The notes beneath the pieces are model-generated. The model was not told where the DNA came from and ran no database searches. It saw nothing but the letters and a program-made list of their open reading frames with translations. The position numbers and the translations under genes are program-made. DNA of 64,000 bases from Collibacillus ludicampi. GTDB lineage: Bacteria > Bacillota > Bacilli > Tumebacillales > BOQE01. Every line of letters starts with the position of its first letter. The stretch's first letter is position 1. The DNA lies in contig NZ_BOQE01000001.1 in the NCBI RefSeq assembly GCF_023705585.1, forward strand, positions 3,132,710 through 3,196,709. Reading direction: 5' to 3'. Shown in pieces: positions 27,313-37,280 of the stretch.

Positions 27313-30300
27313 GTGTACTTGAAACGTATCGAGATCGTGGGATTTAAATCTTTTGCGGACCGCACGGAATTGGAGTTTTTTCCGGGGGTGACAGCAATCG
27401 TCGGTCCGAACGGTTCGGGCAAATCCAACATTTCCGATTGTATCCGCTGGGTCTTAGGCGAGCAAAGTGCCAAAAGCCTGCGTGGAAGCAAGATGGAAGA
27501 CGTGATTTTTGCCGGAAGTGAGACGAGAAAACCGGTGAATTATTGTGAGGTTTCTTTGACTCTTGACAATACGGATCAGGAACTTCCCCTCGACTATAAT
27601 GAAGTGACGGTCACACGACGCGTTTATCGTTCAGGAGAGGGCGAATATTTTATTAACAAACAGGCTTGTCGTTTGAAAGATATCACAGAATTGTTTATGG
27701 ATACCGGCCTCGGGAAAGAAGCGTATTCGATTATCGGGCAAGGACGGATCGAGGAAATCCTATCGACCAAAGCGGAAGATCGGCGTGGTATTTTTGAAGA
27801 AGCGGCAGGGATCGTTAAATACAAAACTCGCAAACGGGAAGCGGAGAAAAAGTTGGAAGAAACGGAAGCAAACCTCGTTCGCATCGGTGACGTGATCAGC
27901 GAACTGGAGTCACAAATCGATCCTTTGGCGGAACAAGCGGCAACCGCCGAATCATACCGCCGGCTTAAAGAAGAATTCGATACCATTGAAATTTCGTTGC
28001 ATGTTCATCATATTGAAGACTTACATAAGCGTTGGTCGGAGGGAAACGACGAAGGAAAGCGGCTGAGAGATCAGCATATGGATCAAGCGACTGTCGTTTC
28101 GCAAGAAGAAGCGAAATTCGCGGAAATGAAATGGCTGGCCGACCAGTTGGAAGAAGAGTGGGATACGAAGAACAGTAAGCTTGTACACGCCATTCAAGAA
28201 TGCGAAAAAGCGGAAGGACGCTATGAGGTGCTTCGGGAAAGAATGCGCAATCTCTTGCAAGGGCGTGAAGATATCTCCAGTACGCGTGTCAAGCTCGCCA
28301 AGGAAATGGGAATGATCGATTCGGAATTAAAGCAGCTGCAAGAACGAGTGGAAAGTTTGCGCAAGAAACGCAGTGATTTCTTGAGAGAACTTGAAGAGAA
28401 ACAAGGACTCGTCAAAGAATTTCTCGACCGATCGGAACGGGAAAATGAATTGGAACGGTTGAAGGCCGACCTGATTGAGAAATTGAATGAAGCGGCAGGG
28501 AAGCGAAATGAAATCAAAAACATACATGGACAGAGAGAGATGTTGGCGCGACGGGAAGAGAGGCTTTCAGAAGACGAAAAGGAACTGATCGCACGCATCC
28601 AAACGGTTGAACAAGTGCTTGAAGAAGCGGAAGAACAGGTACTTGCCCTTCAGAAGGATGAGGACGTTTTGGTCAAGCGGCTCCATGAGCAACAAGAATG
28701 GCTGCACCGCCAAGCAGAACAGAAGAAGCAACTGGAAACGAGATTGCGGGAAACACAAAATGAATTTGTTTCCAGCCATTCTCGTTATGAGCTCTTGCGA
28801 GATATGCAAGAGGAATACGGAGGATATAACATCGGTGTACGCAATATCTTACAAGCGGCCAAAGCGGGGAAAGTTTCAGGCGTTTGCGGTGCAGTGGCTG
28901 AGCGGATTCAAGTGCCTGCGCCATATGAGATCGCTCTGGAAACGGCACTCGGCTCTGCATTGCAGCATGTGATCGTGGAAAGCGAAAAAGCCGGACGGGA
29001 AGCGATACAGTTCTTGAAACGGAACAATGGGGGACGCGCGACCTTTTTACCTCTAGATGTGATGAAGGGCCGCACCTTGGGAAGAGCAGAGCGATCGGCC
29101 ATTGAAGATCACCCGGGGTTCGTCGGCATTGCCGCTGAAATGGTCGGCTGTGAAGAAAAGTACCGTGAAGTAATCAATTATTTACTCGGCGCCGTTGTTG
29201 TCGCCAAGACGATCGCGGATGCGAACGTTTTGGCGCGATTGCTGCAGTATCGCGTTCGTGTCGTCACCCTTGACGGCGATATTGTCAATCCGGGAGGTTC
29301 GATGACAGGGGGTTCCGTACAAAAGAAGGGAACCAGCTTACTTGGACGGCAACGAGAAATCGAAGAGCTGGAAAAGAAGTTGGCCGATTTGCAACAATCT
29401 ATTCGCGATGCGGAGAAGAGAATCGGAGAGATTGAGACCCAATCGGCACGCATGCAAGAAGAACAGTTGCAGTTGCAAGAACAATTGTCCAAGATGAAAG
29501 AATCGTCCCGTCAGGCAGAGGCGCGCATTCGCGAAAATTCTGCAGAAAAACGGGGACTCGAGGAACGACTGCAAGTCGTACGCGTGGAAATCGATCAGTG
29601 CCGCAAGGAGATGTATGAATGGACGGAGCGGCAGGAGCAAGTGACTCGAGAGCTGGCCACGCTGGAAAAACAGACGCAGGAGATCTCCCGGCGTGTGGAT
29701 GAACTGCAAGCGAATCTTCGTGAACAGATGTCCGTGCAAGAGGATCTTTCCGAGGAAGTCACTGAGGTCAAAGTAAAGCTCGCGGGAATCGATCAGGAAA
29801 TCACCTCAACGGAAGAGAACATTTTGCGACTGAAAAAGCGCTTTACGGACATTTCCGAGGAGATGGAAGCGAAGGTACGGGAGCTGACTCTCATCGAAGA
29901 ACGATTACAGCAAACGAAGCGGGAGATGGCGGAATGTGAATCGCAGGTGAAATCGACTGCCGCTCTGAGGGCGAGCGCACAAGCGGAACTGGATGAAGTA
30001 AAAGTACGCAAAGCGGAACTGAACAAGGCGATTGCTGATGCGGAACATCGCGTGCGCGAGTCACGGCTTGTGTTGCGCAATCTCGAAAACCAGGTGCATC
30101 AAAACGAAGTCAAAGTAAACCGTCTTGATGTTGAACTTGCGAACGCACTCGGCAAATTAGCGGACGAGTATCAAATCTCTTTTGAATGGGCGAAAGAACG
30201 CTACCCTATACCGGAAGATATCGCTGCGGCGAAAAACAGGGCCTCCGCCTTACGGAGAGAAATTGAGGCATTGGGAGACGTGAATCTGGGGGCTGTCGAC

Positions 30301-30885
30301 GAATACAATCGCATCAATGAACGTTACACGTTCCTTAGCGAACAGCGGGACGATCTGATCGAAGCAAAAACGAAATTGTACGAAGTGATACGCGATATCG
30401 AGGAAGAGATGTCGAAACGATTCCTGGAGACGTTCACCGCGATCCGCGCCCAATTTACCGATGTGTTCGCCCAATTGTTTGGCGGCGGAAGAGCAGACCT
30501 GCTCTTGGTCGATCCGGAAAATTTATTGACGACCGGTATTGAGATCGTAGCCCAGCCACCCGGTAAGAAATTGCAGAACCTAAGCCTTCTATCCGGTGGG
30601 GAGCGGGCGCTTACGGCGATTTCTCTTCTTTTCGCAATCCTGCGTGTCAAACCCGTTCCCTTTTGCGTATTGGATGAAGTGGAAGCTGCACTTGATGAAG
30701 CCAATGTTTCTCGTTTCGCCGAATATCTGCGAGAGTTTTCAGCTCAAACCCAATTTATTGTGATCACTCATCGCAAAGGAACGATGGAAGGTGCCGACGT
30801 CCTCTACGGTGTCACGATGGAAGAATCAGGTGTAAGTAAACTCGTTTCCGTAAAATTGATTGAAAACGATGTACAATCCGCATAA
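27313..30885 (+). CDS. smc: Chromosome segregation ATPase SMC
   Basis: Condensin core. Residues 1-160 hold the N-terminal ATPase half with GPNGSGKSN; two long coiled coils flank a hinge around 510-680 (GSMTGGSV at its end); the C-terminal half carries the signature LLSGGERALTAISLLFAIL and Walker B PFCVLDEVEAALDEANV. Length is 1190 residues. The GTG at 27313 follows GGAGGTGAT by 7 bp and gives the family start VYLKRIEIVGFKSF; the open frame upstream is not coding. ftsY follows after 16 bp. Confidence 0.96.
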   Translation: MYLKRIEIVGFKSFADRTELEFFPGVTAIVGPNGSGKSNISDCIRWVLGEQSAKSLRGSKMEDVIFAGSETRKPVNYCEVSLTLDNTDQELPLDYNEVTVTRRVYRSGEGEYFINKQACRLKDITELFMDTGLGKEAYSIIGQGRIEEILSTKAEDRRGIFEEAAGIVKYKTRKREAEKKLEETEANLVRIGDVISELESQIDPLAEQAATAESYRRLKEEFDTIEISLHVHHIEDLHKRWSEGNDEGKRLRDQHMDQATVVSQEEAKFAEMKWLADQLEEEWDTKNSKLVHAIQECEKAEGRYEVLRERMRNLLQGREDISSTRVKLAKEMGMIDSELKQLQERVESLRKKRSDFLRELEEKQGLVKEFLDRSERENELERLKADLIEKLNEAAGKRNEIKNIHGQREMLARREERLSEDEKELIARIQTVEQVLEEAEEQVLALQKDEDVLVKRLHEQQEWLHRQAEQKKQLETRLRETQNEFVSSHSRYELLRDMQEEYGGYNIGVRNILQAAKAGKVSGVCGAVAERIQVPAPYEIALETALGSALQHVIVESEKAGREAIQFLKRNNGGRATFLPLDVMKGRTLGRAERSAIEDHPGFVGIAAEMVGCEEKYREVINYLLGAVVVAKTIADANVLARLLQYRVRVVTLDGDIVNPGGSMTGGSVQKKGTSLLGRQREIEELEKKLADLQQSIRDAEKRIGEIETQSARMQEEQLQLQEQLSKMKESSRQAEARIRENSAEKRGLEERLQVVRVEIDQCRKEMYEWTERQEQVTRELATLEKQTQEISRRVDELQANLREQMSVQEDLSEEVTEVKVKLAGIDQEITSTEENILRLKKRFTDISEEMEAKVRELTLIEERLQQTKREMAECESQVKSTAALRASAQAELDEVKVRKAELNKAIADAEHRVRESRLVLRNLENQVHQNEVKVNRLDVELANALGKLADEYQISFEWAKERYPIPEDIAAAKNRASALRREIEALGDVNLGAVDEYNRINERYTFLSEQRDDLIEAKTKLYEVIRDIEEEMSKRFLETFTAIRAQFTDVFAQLFGGGRADLLLVDPENLLTTGIEIVAQPPGKKLQNLSLLSGGERALTAISLLFAILRVKPVPFCVLDEVEAALDEANVSRFAEYLREFSAQTQFIVITHRKGTMEGADVLYGVTMEESGVSKLVSVKLIENDVQSA

Positions 30886-30901
30886 GTTTGGGGGTCTAAG
30901 G

Positions 30902-31810
30902 ATGGGATTTTTCAATAAAATCAAAGAAGGATTATCGAAGACACGCCACGCTTTTATGGAGAAAGTGGAAAAACTCGTTTCCAGAAGGAAGATCGACGAA
31001 GAATTCTATGAGGAACTGGAAGAAATCCTGATCATGGCCGATGTGGGCGTCAACACCGTGATGCAGTTAATGGATGAATTGCGGGATGAGGTGAAAAAGC
31101 GCAAGATCGAAGATGCAGAAGAACTGCGCCCGGTTTTAAAGGAAAAATTGCGTGAATTGATGAAGGCAGAACAATTCCCGATGAACATTCAAGAAAAAGG
31201 ACTGACCGTCATCATGGTTGTCGGAGTCAACGGTGTCGGCAAGACGACGACCATCGGGAAATTGGCTTATAAATACAAGAATGAAGGAAAAAAAGTCTTG
31301 TTGGCGGCTGGAGACACGTTCCGTGCCGGCGCGATCGAACAGCTTGAAGTGTGGGGAAAACGCGCAGGGGTTGAGGTGATCAAGCATCAAGCGGGTTCTG
31401 ACCCGGCCGCTGTGGTTTACGACGCGATCCAAGCCGCCAAAGCGCGCAACGTGAACCTTTTACTTTGCGATACGGCCGGACGCTTGCACAACAAGACCAA
31501 TCTCATGGAAGAACTGAATAAAGTCTACCGTGTGATCAAGCGTGAAATCCCCGGAGCGCCACACGAAGTCCTCCTGGTTCTCGATGCGACGACAGGCCAA
31601 AATGCTCTTTCCCAAGCTAAGCTGTTCGGACAAGCGGCCGGTGTCACCGGGCTCGTGTTAACAAAGCTTGACGGCACGGCGAAGGGAGGTATCGTGATCG
31701 CTATTCAGAATGAACTGTCCCTGCCCGTTAAGTTTGTCGGTGTAGGGGAAAAAATGGACGACCTGCAAGTGTTTGACCCGCAGGAGTTCGTCGAGGCGTT
31801 GTTCGCATAA
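30902..31810 (+). CDS. ftsY: Signal recognition particle receptor FtsY
   Basis: SRP receptor GTPase. Short amphipathic start [18 protein letters not shown] without the long acidic A domain of enterobacteria, N domain to about 95, then the G domain with [43 protein letters not shown] and GVGEKMDDL. Length is 302 residues. The ATG at 30902 follows GGGGGTCTAAGG. Confidence 0.96.
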   Translation: MGFFNKIKEGLSKTRHAFMEKVEKLVSRRKIDEEFYEELEEILIMADVGVNTVMQLMDELRDEVKKRKIEDAEELRPVLKEKLRELMKAEQFPMNIQEKGLTVIMVVGVNGVGKTTTIGKLAYKYKNEGKKVLLAAGDTFRAGAIEQLEVWGKRAGVEVIKHQAGSDPAAVVYDAIQAAKARNVNLLLCDTAGRLHNKTNLMEELNKVYRVIKREIPGAPHEVLLVLDATTGQNALSQAKLFGQAAGVTGLVLTKLDGTAKGGIVIAIQNELSLPVKFVGVGEKMDDLQVFDPQEFVEALFA

Positions 31811-31906
31811 GTGTGTTCCGCCTCGGCTGTGCCGTCATACATCCGCGTAGCGCGAACGCCTAGCGTGAACCGCTACCACAACCTTGAGAATTTATGCGAA
31901 AAACAG

Positions 31907-31935
31907 TTGACAAACCTTATAGATTTGAGTACTAT
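31907..31935 (+). promoter_or_regulatory. Sigma-A promoter of ylxM-ffh
   Basis: TTGACA, 17 bp, TACTAT, about 50 bp before ylxM. It gives the ylxM-ffh pair a start independent of smc-ftsY. Confidence 0.85.
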
Positions 31936-31985
31936 TGAATCTGTTCTGTAAAGGAAATTTTCTTGACAGGGTGAGGTGGTGCACC

Positions 31986-32327
31986 ATGTTAGAGAAGACC
32001 ACCCAAATGAACCTGTTGTATGATTTTTATGGTGTTCTTTTAACCGACAAACAACGCACCATGATCGAGATGTACTATCTCGAAGACTGGTCGTTGGCGG
32101 AAATTTCGGAACACTTTGCGATCACACGCCAGGCCGTGCATGATAATATTCGTCGCGCGGGCATGCAGCTTATTGAATATGAAGAGAAGCTGCATCTGTT
32201 GGAGCGTTACGAGAAACGGCGTCAGATCGGACAACATATACGGGAACTTCTCTCCAGCGCTTCACTGGACGAGAAGTTGCGCGAGGAATTGACCGTTGCG
32301 ATCGAATCGCTTCTCAACGAAAGCTAG
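31986..32327 (+). CDS. ylxM: SRP-associated DNA-binding-like protein YlxM
   Basis: A 113-residue helix-turn-helix protein of the UPF0122 family (MIEMYYLEDWSLAEISEHF, then ITRQAVHDNIRRA), resembling sigma region 4. In streptococci YlxM binds SRP components. The ATG at 31986 follows GGTGAGGTGGTG; the frame is open earlier without a ribosome-binding site. It is followed after 14 bp by ffh. Confidence 0.93.
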   Translation: MLEKTTQMNLLYDFYGVLLTDKQRTMIEMYYLEDWSLAEISEHFAITRQAVHDNIRRAGMQLIEYEEKLHLLERYEKRRQIGQHIRELLSSASLDEKLREELTVAIESLLNES

Positions 32328-32341
32328 GAAGGAGGATGGCT

Positions 32342-33694
32342 ATGGTCTTCGAAGGATTGGCGAATCGCTTGCAAGATACTTTCAACCGGCTACGGGGGAA
32401 AGGAAAGCTTTCCGAATCGGATGTAAAAGAAGCGATGCGTGAAGTTCGTTTGGCACTTTTGGAAGCGGATGTGAATTTTAAAGTCGTAAAGGAATTTGTG
32501 GAAAAGGTGCGCGAACGAGCCGTCGGACAAGAAGTCCTGCAAAGCCTGACTCCTGCTCAGCAAGTGATCAAGATCGTAAACGATGAACTGACGCAGTTAA
32601 TGGGAGGCTCGCAAGCGAAGATTGCTCAGGCAGCGAAACCGCCGACAGTGGTCATGATGGTCGGGCTGCAAGGTGCAGGGAAGACGACGACCACTGGAAA
32701 ACTGGCTCAATTCCTTAAGAAACAAGGGAAATATCCTCTTCTTGTTGCCGGAGACGTATACAGGCCCGCCGCGATTAAGCAATTGCAAATCTTGGGCGAG
32801 CAGCTCAAGACGCCTGTCTTTTCGATGGGTGATCAGGTCAGCCCTGTCGATATTGCGAAAGCCGCGCTTGAACATGCGCGCGTACACGGATTCGATTATG
32901 TGCTCATCGATACCGCAGGCCGCTTGCACATCGATGAAGCGTTGATGAATGAGTTGAAGATGGTCAAAGATGCGGTGAATCCGCACGAGATCCTGCTCGT
33001 TGTGGATGCGATGACCGGTCAAGATGCCGTTCAAGTGGCCGATACGTTCCATAAAGAGTTGGAAGTGACCGGGGCCATTTTGACAAAGTTGGATGGGGAT
33101 ACCCGCGGCGGTGCGGCATTATCGATCCGTGCAGTGACGGGAACACCCATTAAGTTTGCCGGGATGGGCGAAAAGCTGGATGCCCTTGAACCGTTCCACC
33201 CCGACCGGATGGCGTCTCGTATTCTCGGCATGGGAGATGTGCTCACGCTCATCGAGAAGGCGCAGGCTTCTGTCGATAAGGAGAAAGCGGTTGAACTGGA
33301 GAAAAAAATCAGAAAGGCCGAGTTTACTCTTGACGATTTTCTCGATCAGTTGGCGCAAGTGCGCAAACTGGGACCGCTTGACCAAATCATGTCGATGATT
33401 CCCGGTATGAATAAGATCAAGGGGATCCAAGGCATGACGCCGGATGAGAAGCAAATCGGCCGGGTGGAAGCGATCATCCGTTCGATGACGCCAGCGGAGC
33501 GGCAGAATTACAAGATCATCGATCATAGCCGCAAACAGAGAATTGCCAGAGGAAGCGGTACCTCTGTACAAGAAATCAACCGTTTGCTCAAACAATTCGA
33601 AGAGATGCAGAAGATGGTCAAGCAATTCTCCGGTTTGGCGAAGAAAATGGGCAAAAAGAAAGGGAAAGGCGGATTTAAACTTCCCTTTATGTAA
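32342..33694 (+). CDS. ffh: Signal recognition particle protein Ffh
   Basis: SRP54 GTPase that binds signal sequences and 4.5S/6S-like SRP RNA. NG domain with GLQGAGKTTTTGKLA, DTAGRLHID, TKLDGDTRGG and GMGEKLD; C-terminal M domain from about 300, methionine-rich (MSMIPGMNKIKG) and ending in a basic tail. Length is 450 residues. ATG at 32336 overlaps the GGAAGGAGG site, so the ATG at 32342, 6 bp later, is chosen. Confidence 0.96.
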   Translation: MVFEGLANRLQDTFNRLRGKGKLSESDVKEAMREVRLALLEADVNFKVVKEFVEKVRERAVGQEVLQSLTPAQQVIKIVNDELTQLMGGSQAKIAQAAKPPTVVMMVGLQGAGKTTTTGKLAQFLKKQGKYPLLVAGDVYRPAAIKQLQILGEQLKTPVFSMGDQVSPVDIAKAALEHARVHGFDYVLIDTAGRLHIDEALMNELKMVKDAVNPHEILLVVDAMTGQDAVQVADTFHKELEVTGAILTKLDGDTRGGAALSIRAVTGTPIKFAGMGEKLDALEPFHPDRMASRILGMGDVLTLIEKAQASVDKEKAVELEKKIRKAEFTLDDFLDQLAQVRKLGPLDQIMSMIPGMNKIKGIQGMTPDEKQIGRVEAIIRSMTPAERQNYKIIDHSRKQRIARGSGTSVQEINRLLKQFEEMQKMVKQFSGLAKKMGKKKGKGGFKLPFM

Positions 33695-33751
33695 GAACCA
33701 TTTATTTTTTTGAATTCGGTTTAAGTTTTCGTTCCATTTTTGGAACGATTA

Positions 33752-33760
33752 TGATATAAT
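33752..33760 (+). promoter_or_regulatory. Extended -10 promoter of rpsP
   Basis: TGATATAAT about 27 bp before the rpsP start, with TTCCAT 17 bp upstream as a weak -35. A hairpin GTTCC/GGAAC lies over the -35 region. Confidence 0.55.
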
Positions 33761-33786
33761 CTGTCTTCTGAATGGAGGTGTTAGTT

Positions 33787-34059
33787 GTGGCAGTAAAGAT
33801 TCGTCTCAAGCGGATGGGTGCAAAGAAGGTACCTTTCTATCGCGTAGTCGTTTCCGATTCCCGTTCTCCGCGTGATGGTCGTTTCATCGAGGAGATCGGT
33901 ACTTATAATCCGGTTACGCAACCGGCACAAATCCATATCGATGAAGAGAAAGCGATCAAATGGCTTCAGAACGGTGCACAACCGTCTGACACGGTACGCA
34001 ATCTCTTTAGCAAGACCGGTATTCTGAAAAAGGTTCACGAGATGAAAGCAGGTAAGTAA
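33787..34059 (+). CDS. rpsP: 30S ribosomal protein S16
   Basis: A 90-residue S16 with [20 protein letters not shown] and the [19 protein letters not shown] block. The GTG at 33787 is 6 bp after GGAGGTG. First gene of the rpsP-khpA unit, in the conserved order before rimM-trmD-rplS. Confidence 0.96.
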   Translation: MAVKIRLKRMGAKKVPFYRVVVSDSRSPRDGRFIEEIGTYNPVTQPAQIHIDEEKAIKWLQNGAQPSDTVRNLFSKTGILKKVHEMKAGK

Positions 34060-34082
34060 TCCCACTTGTCGGGGGTTATCTT

Positions 34083-34310
34083 ATGAAAGAGCTCGTTGAA
34101 ATCATTGCCCGTGAGCTTGTGGATCATCCTGAAAATGTTCGGGTGCGTGAGGTCATTCAAGATATGAACGTGGTATACGAATTGTCTGTTCATCCATCCG
34201 ACATGGGGAAGGTAATCGGCAAGCAGGGCCGGATTGCGAAAGCGATGCGTACGGTCGTTTCGGCGGCCGCCATGCAGCAAAATAAGCGTGCCACGATTGA
34301 GATCGTATGA
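34083..34310 (+). CDS. khpA: KH-domain RNA-binding protein KhpA (YlqC)
   Basis: A 75-residue single KH domain with the GKVIGKQGRIAKAMR loop. In Firmicutes KhpA works with KhpB in RNA binding and cell-size control. It starts 23 bp after rpsP and ends at a terminator. Confidence 0.94.
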   Translation: MKELVEIIARELVDHPENVRVREVIQDMNVVYELSVHPSDMGKVIGKQGRIAKAMRTVVSAAAMQQNKRATIEIV

Positions 34311-34313
34311 AAG

Positions 34314-34346
34314 AAAGGTCAGGGAACAGTTTTCCTGGCCTTTTTC
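34314..34346 (+). terminator. Terminator after khpA
   Basis: AAGGTCAGGGAA and TTTCCTGGCCTT stem with a CAGT loop and TTTTTC tail. Confidence 0.88.
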
Positions 34347-34369
34347 ACGTAAAGAAAAGAAGTCAGATG

Positions 34370-34378
34370 TGGTATACT
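34370..34378 (+). promoter_or_regulatory. Possible extended -10 promoter of ylqD
   Basis: TGGTATACT about 90 bp before ylqD, just past the khpA terminator. No convincing -35. Confidence 0.4.
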
Positions 34379-34468
34379 TTTTACCGCATCCGATTTTTCT
34401 TTATTTCCAAACAGCCAATTTTGAATCGCTTATACCGATACCAAAATGTTTCTGCCGGAGGTTTTCAT

Positions 34469-34894
34469 ATGGATAAAATCACGATCCGCCAACCCGTCAT
34501 GGTCAAGTTTATCGTAACGGAACAGACCAAACAGTTGATCGTTCGCGAACTGCAACAGGCGATCACGAACGTTGGGGTAGAACTTGATCAACTCGAATTT
34601 CATGCGAAGCGAGCGCTGGAGGAAGCCAAGAAACAGGGGCTCCATGCAGTAGAGGCTGTTCAGCAACAGATCGAAAGTGAACGAAAGGCACGTTTGGAGC
34701 GGCGTGAACAACTGATGGCACATTTGACACAGATCCAACAAGCCGAGTTGGGGAGCGAATTACCGCATGGACAGGTGGAAACGACGATTGAAGTAAAAGT
34801 CGGTGATTCTTGGGAGGATATTATGAGAGGTGGAGAGATTGTACTAAAAGACGGGATCGTACACGAGATTCGTCGGGTAGGTGGTGCACATTGA
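34469..34894 (+). CDS. ylqD: YlqD family protein
   Basis: A 141-residue protein, MDKITIRQPVMVKFIVTEQ at the start, a charged coiled-coil middle (about 45-95) and a small beta C-terminus that reads GDSWEDIMRGGEIVLKDGIV. Conserved in Bacilli between khpA and rimM; function unknown. The ATG at 34469 follows CCGGAGG. Its stop overlaps the rimM start (TTGA). Confidence 0.85.
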   Translation: MDKITIRQPVMVKFIVTEQTKQLIVRELQQAITNVGVELDQLEFHAKRALEEAKKQGLHAVEAVQQQIESERKARLERREQLMAHLTQIQQAELGSELPHGQVETTIEVKVGDSWEDIMRGGEIVLKDGIVHEIRRVGGAH

Positions 34895-35412
34895 ACGAAC
34901 AACTGTTTACGGTAGGATCACTTGTGAATACGCAGGGGATCCGCGGGGAGGTACGTGTCATCAGCCGGACGGATTTTCCCGAAAAAAGGTTTGCACCGGG
35001 TGCAAAGTTGTTGCTGATTCATAAAGATTTTCCCGGGCCTGTGCCTTTGACGGTAGAAACGGTACGGAAACATAAAAATTTTTATCTTCTCCGCTTTAAA
35101 GATCATCCAACGATTAACCATGTGGAAAAATACAAAGGTGGAGAGTTAAAAGTTCCTCAATCGGAACTGCAGGAGTTGCCGGAGAATACATATTATATTT
35201 TCCAATTGGTCGGTTGTGAGGTTGTTACCGAGGATGGGGAGACGCTCGGGGTTCTGAAAGAGGTTTTGAAACCGGGGGCAAACGATGTATGGGTCGTAAA
35301 ACCGCCGCGCGGAAAAGATATTTTACTGCCTGCAATTCCAGAGTGTATACTCGATGTGGATGTTGAGAAGAAAAAAATCACAGTTCATATCATGGAAGGT
35401 CTGTTGGAATGA
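34891..35412 (+). CDS. rimM: Ribosome maturation factor RimM
   Basis: 30S assembly factor that acts with S19. N-terminal RimM barrel with [22 protein letters not shown]-terminal PRC-like barrel with NDVWVV and [15 protein letters not shown]. Length is 173 residues from the TTG at 34891, which follows GGTAGGTGG and overlaps ylqD. trmD overlaps its end by 4 bp. Confidence 0.95.
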   Translation: MNEQLFTVGSLVNTQGIRGEVRVISRTDFPEKRFAPGAKLLLIHKDFPGPVPLTVETVRKHKNFYLLRFKDHPTINHVEKYKGGELKVPQSELQELPENTYYIFQLVGCEVVTEDGETLGVLKEVLKPGANDVWVVKPPRGKDILLPAIPECILDVDVEKKKITVHIMEGLLE

Positions 35413-36158
35413 AGATCGATATCGTAACCATATTTCCGGAAATGTTTACAGGCGTGTTTTCGAGCAGCATGATCAAGCGAGCACAAGATACTGGCGCGGT
35501 AACGATCGACATTACCGATTTTCGGAAATATTCGCCTAATAAGCATCATACAGTCGACGATACGCCGTATGGCGGAGGAGGCGGAATGGTTTTAAAGCCG
35601 GAGCCGATTTTCTTCGCAGTTGAATCTTTATTGGAGAAGTGTAACTCGAAACGACCGGCTCGTGTGATTTTGACGTCACCCCAAGGTGAAGTCTTTTCAC
35701 AAGAGAAAGCCATCGAATTGGCGAGAGAAGAACATTTGGTTTTGATATGCGGTCATTATGAGGGATATGATGAACGGATTCGACAACATCTTGTGACGGA
35801 TGAAATTTCGATCGGCGATTATGTGTTGACAGGGGGCGAACTGCCCGCGATGGTGATCGTCGATTCGATCGTTCGCTTATTGCCGGGCGTACTTGGGAAC
35901 GAACAGTCAGCAGAGAATGATTCGTTTCGCAACGGTTTATTGGAATATCCTCAATACACCCGCCCCGCAGAGTTTCGCGGCTGGAAAGTCCCGGATGTTC
36001 TTCTCTCAGGGAATCATGCAAAAATCGAAGAATGGAGACGAAAAGAATCATTGAGGCGCACTCTTTTGCGGCGTCCCGATTTGTTGCAAAAGGCTGAACT
36101 AAATGAGAGGGATCAACGGTTGTTGCAGAAGGTCAAAGAGGAAATGGGAAATGCGTAA
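35409..36158 (+). CDS. trmD: tRNA (guanine-37-N1)-methyltransferase
   Basis: SPOUT methyltransferase that makes m1G37, needed to avoid frameshifting. Family motifs [39 protein letters not shown] and [16 protein letters not shown] (trefoil-knot SAM site). Length is 249 residues. Start overlaps rimM; a terminator follows after about 80 bp. Confidence 0.96.
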   Translation: MKIDIVTIFPEMFTGVFSSSMIKRAQDTGAVTIDITDFRKYSPNKHHTVDDTPYGGGGGMVLKPEPIFFAVESLLEKCNSKRPARVILTSPQGEVFSQEKAIELAREEHLVLICGHYEGYDERIRQHLVTDEISIGDYVLTGGELPAMVIVDSIVRLLPGVLGNEQSAENDSFRNGLLEYPQYTRPAEFRGWKVPDVLLSGNHAKIEEWRRKESLRRTLLRRPDLLQKAELNERDQRLLQKVKEEMGNA

Positions 36159-36239
36159 GATCTACCGGTGGAACTGTTGTTGTAGATCCCTCAGCCGCTT
36201 TATGTTAAGATAAAATTGTGACATTGTTGGTAGTTTTCA

Positions 36240-36269
36240 CCTCACTGTTTGCCATGGTGAGGTTTTTTC
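36240..36269 (+). terminator. Terminator after trmD
   Basis: CCTCAC/GTGAGG with a TGTTTGCCATG loop and TTTTTTCG tail. Confidence 0.85.
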
Positions 36270-36339
36270 GTGACTTTTTGCTTCATCTGCACACATAAAG
36301 TTATTCTACAACGGATTCCTATCTTTGGAGGGTGAGCGG

Positions 36340-37263
36340 ATGCTGGATGTGCTCATTATTGGAGGGGGGCCTGCCGGAATGGCTGCGTCCATCTGGTGTA
36401 AACGGCTGGGGCTTCGCAGTCTTTTATTGGAACGTCGGGCGGAACTGGGCGGACAATTGTTTTCGATCAACAATCCGGTTATCGATTACCCGGGGATTTC
36501 AGTACAAACGGGCCGTGAATTGGTTCCTTATTTTCTTTCACATGTGCACGAACTTGGATGCAGTTACAGATGCAATGTAACGGTTATGGAGATCGCCGTT
36601 GCCAGGAAAACGGTCGTGACAGCCGAAGAGACTTTCACCGCGCATTCATTGATTCTGGCGATGGGAAGCCGGGAACGCCGCTTAAATGTTCCTGGAGAAA
36701 AAGAAATGATCGCACGTGGAGAAGTCTATTCTGCCAGTCGGGATTTTCATAAATTTCAAGGAAAACAAGTGGCTGTCATCGGCGGGGGAGACCGTGCGTT
36801 GGAAGGTGCATGGCTACTGGCGGAAGCGGGCGCCCGCGTCGAACTGATCCATCGTTCCTCTCTGTTTCGTGCAAGGCCCGAATTTCGCGAACGAGTATTT
36901 GCGCATCCGAGGATCCGGATCCATAGAGATACGATTGTGAAGCGAATTATTGGAGAATCGCGTGTACAGGCGGTCGAAATCCGGCAAACGTCTCATCCCT
37001 CCCGGTTGGAAATCGTACCGGCAGATGCCGTTTTTGTTCGCATCGGCGTCGAACCGAATCGGGAATTGGTACAAGGCCAAGTGCAGTGCGATACCGATGG
37101 TTACATCATCACAAACGAAGACGGGGAAACGAGTGTCAAAGATGTTTTCGCCATCGGTGACCTTTGTGTACGCCCGCTTTTTTCAAGTATTTCTTTATCA
37201 GTAGGACAGGCGGCCAGAGCGGTGAAGAGAATATCGGCCAACATCTTCCGCCTGCCTTCCTAA
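36340..37263 (+). CDS. TrxB-like FAD/NAD(P)H oxidoreductase lacking the CxxC pair
   Basis: A 307-residue two-dinucleotide-fold flavoprotein. FAD motif GGGPAGMAAS near residue 8, GGQL, the NADPH motif GGGDRALEGAW near 150, and a C-terminal FAIGD FAD loop. Thioredoxin reductase has CATC just before the NADPH fold; here that position reads YSASRDFHKF, so it cannot reduce thioredoxin by the usual route. Ferredoxin/flavodoxin reductases of the YumC type also lack the pair, making an Fd-NADP reductase-like or other acceptor plausible. The ATG at 36340 follows GGAGGGTGAGCGG. It is inserted between trmD and rplS and convergent with the SDR gene. Confidence 0.8.
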   Translation: MLDVLIIGGGPAGMAASIWCKRLGLRSLLLERRAELGGQLFSINNPVIDYPGISVQTGRELVPYFLSHVHELGCSYRCNVTVMEIAVARKTVVTAEETFTAHSLILAMGSRERRLNVPGEKEMIARGEVYSASRDFHKFQGKQVAVIGGGDRALEGAWLLAEAGARVELIHRSSLFRARPEFRERVFAHPRIRIHRDTIVKRIIGESRVQAVEIRQTSHPSRLEIVPADAVFVRIGVEPNRELVQGQVQCDTDGYIITNEDGETSVKDVFAIGDLCVRPLFSSISLSVGQAARAVKRISANIFRLPS

Positions 37264-37280
37264 CAGCGTTAGAGAATATT

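Noticed and set aside
33730-33747. GTTCC/GGAAC hairpin as terminator of ffh or as a prophage operator in the host
   Set aside because: No T run follows, and the 5-6 base spacing and position over the rpsP -35 differ from the prophage switch; a chance match is likely.
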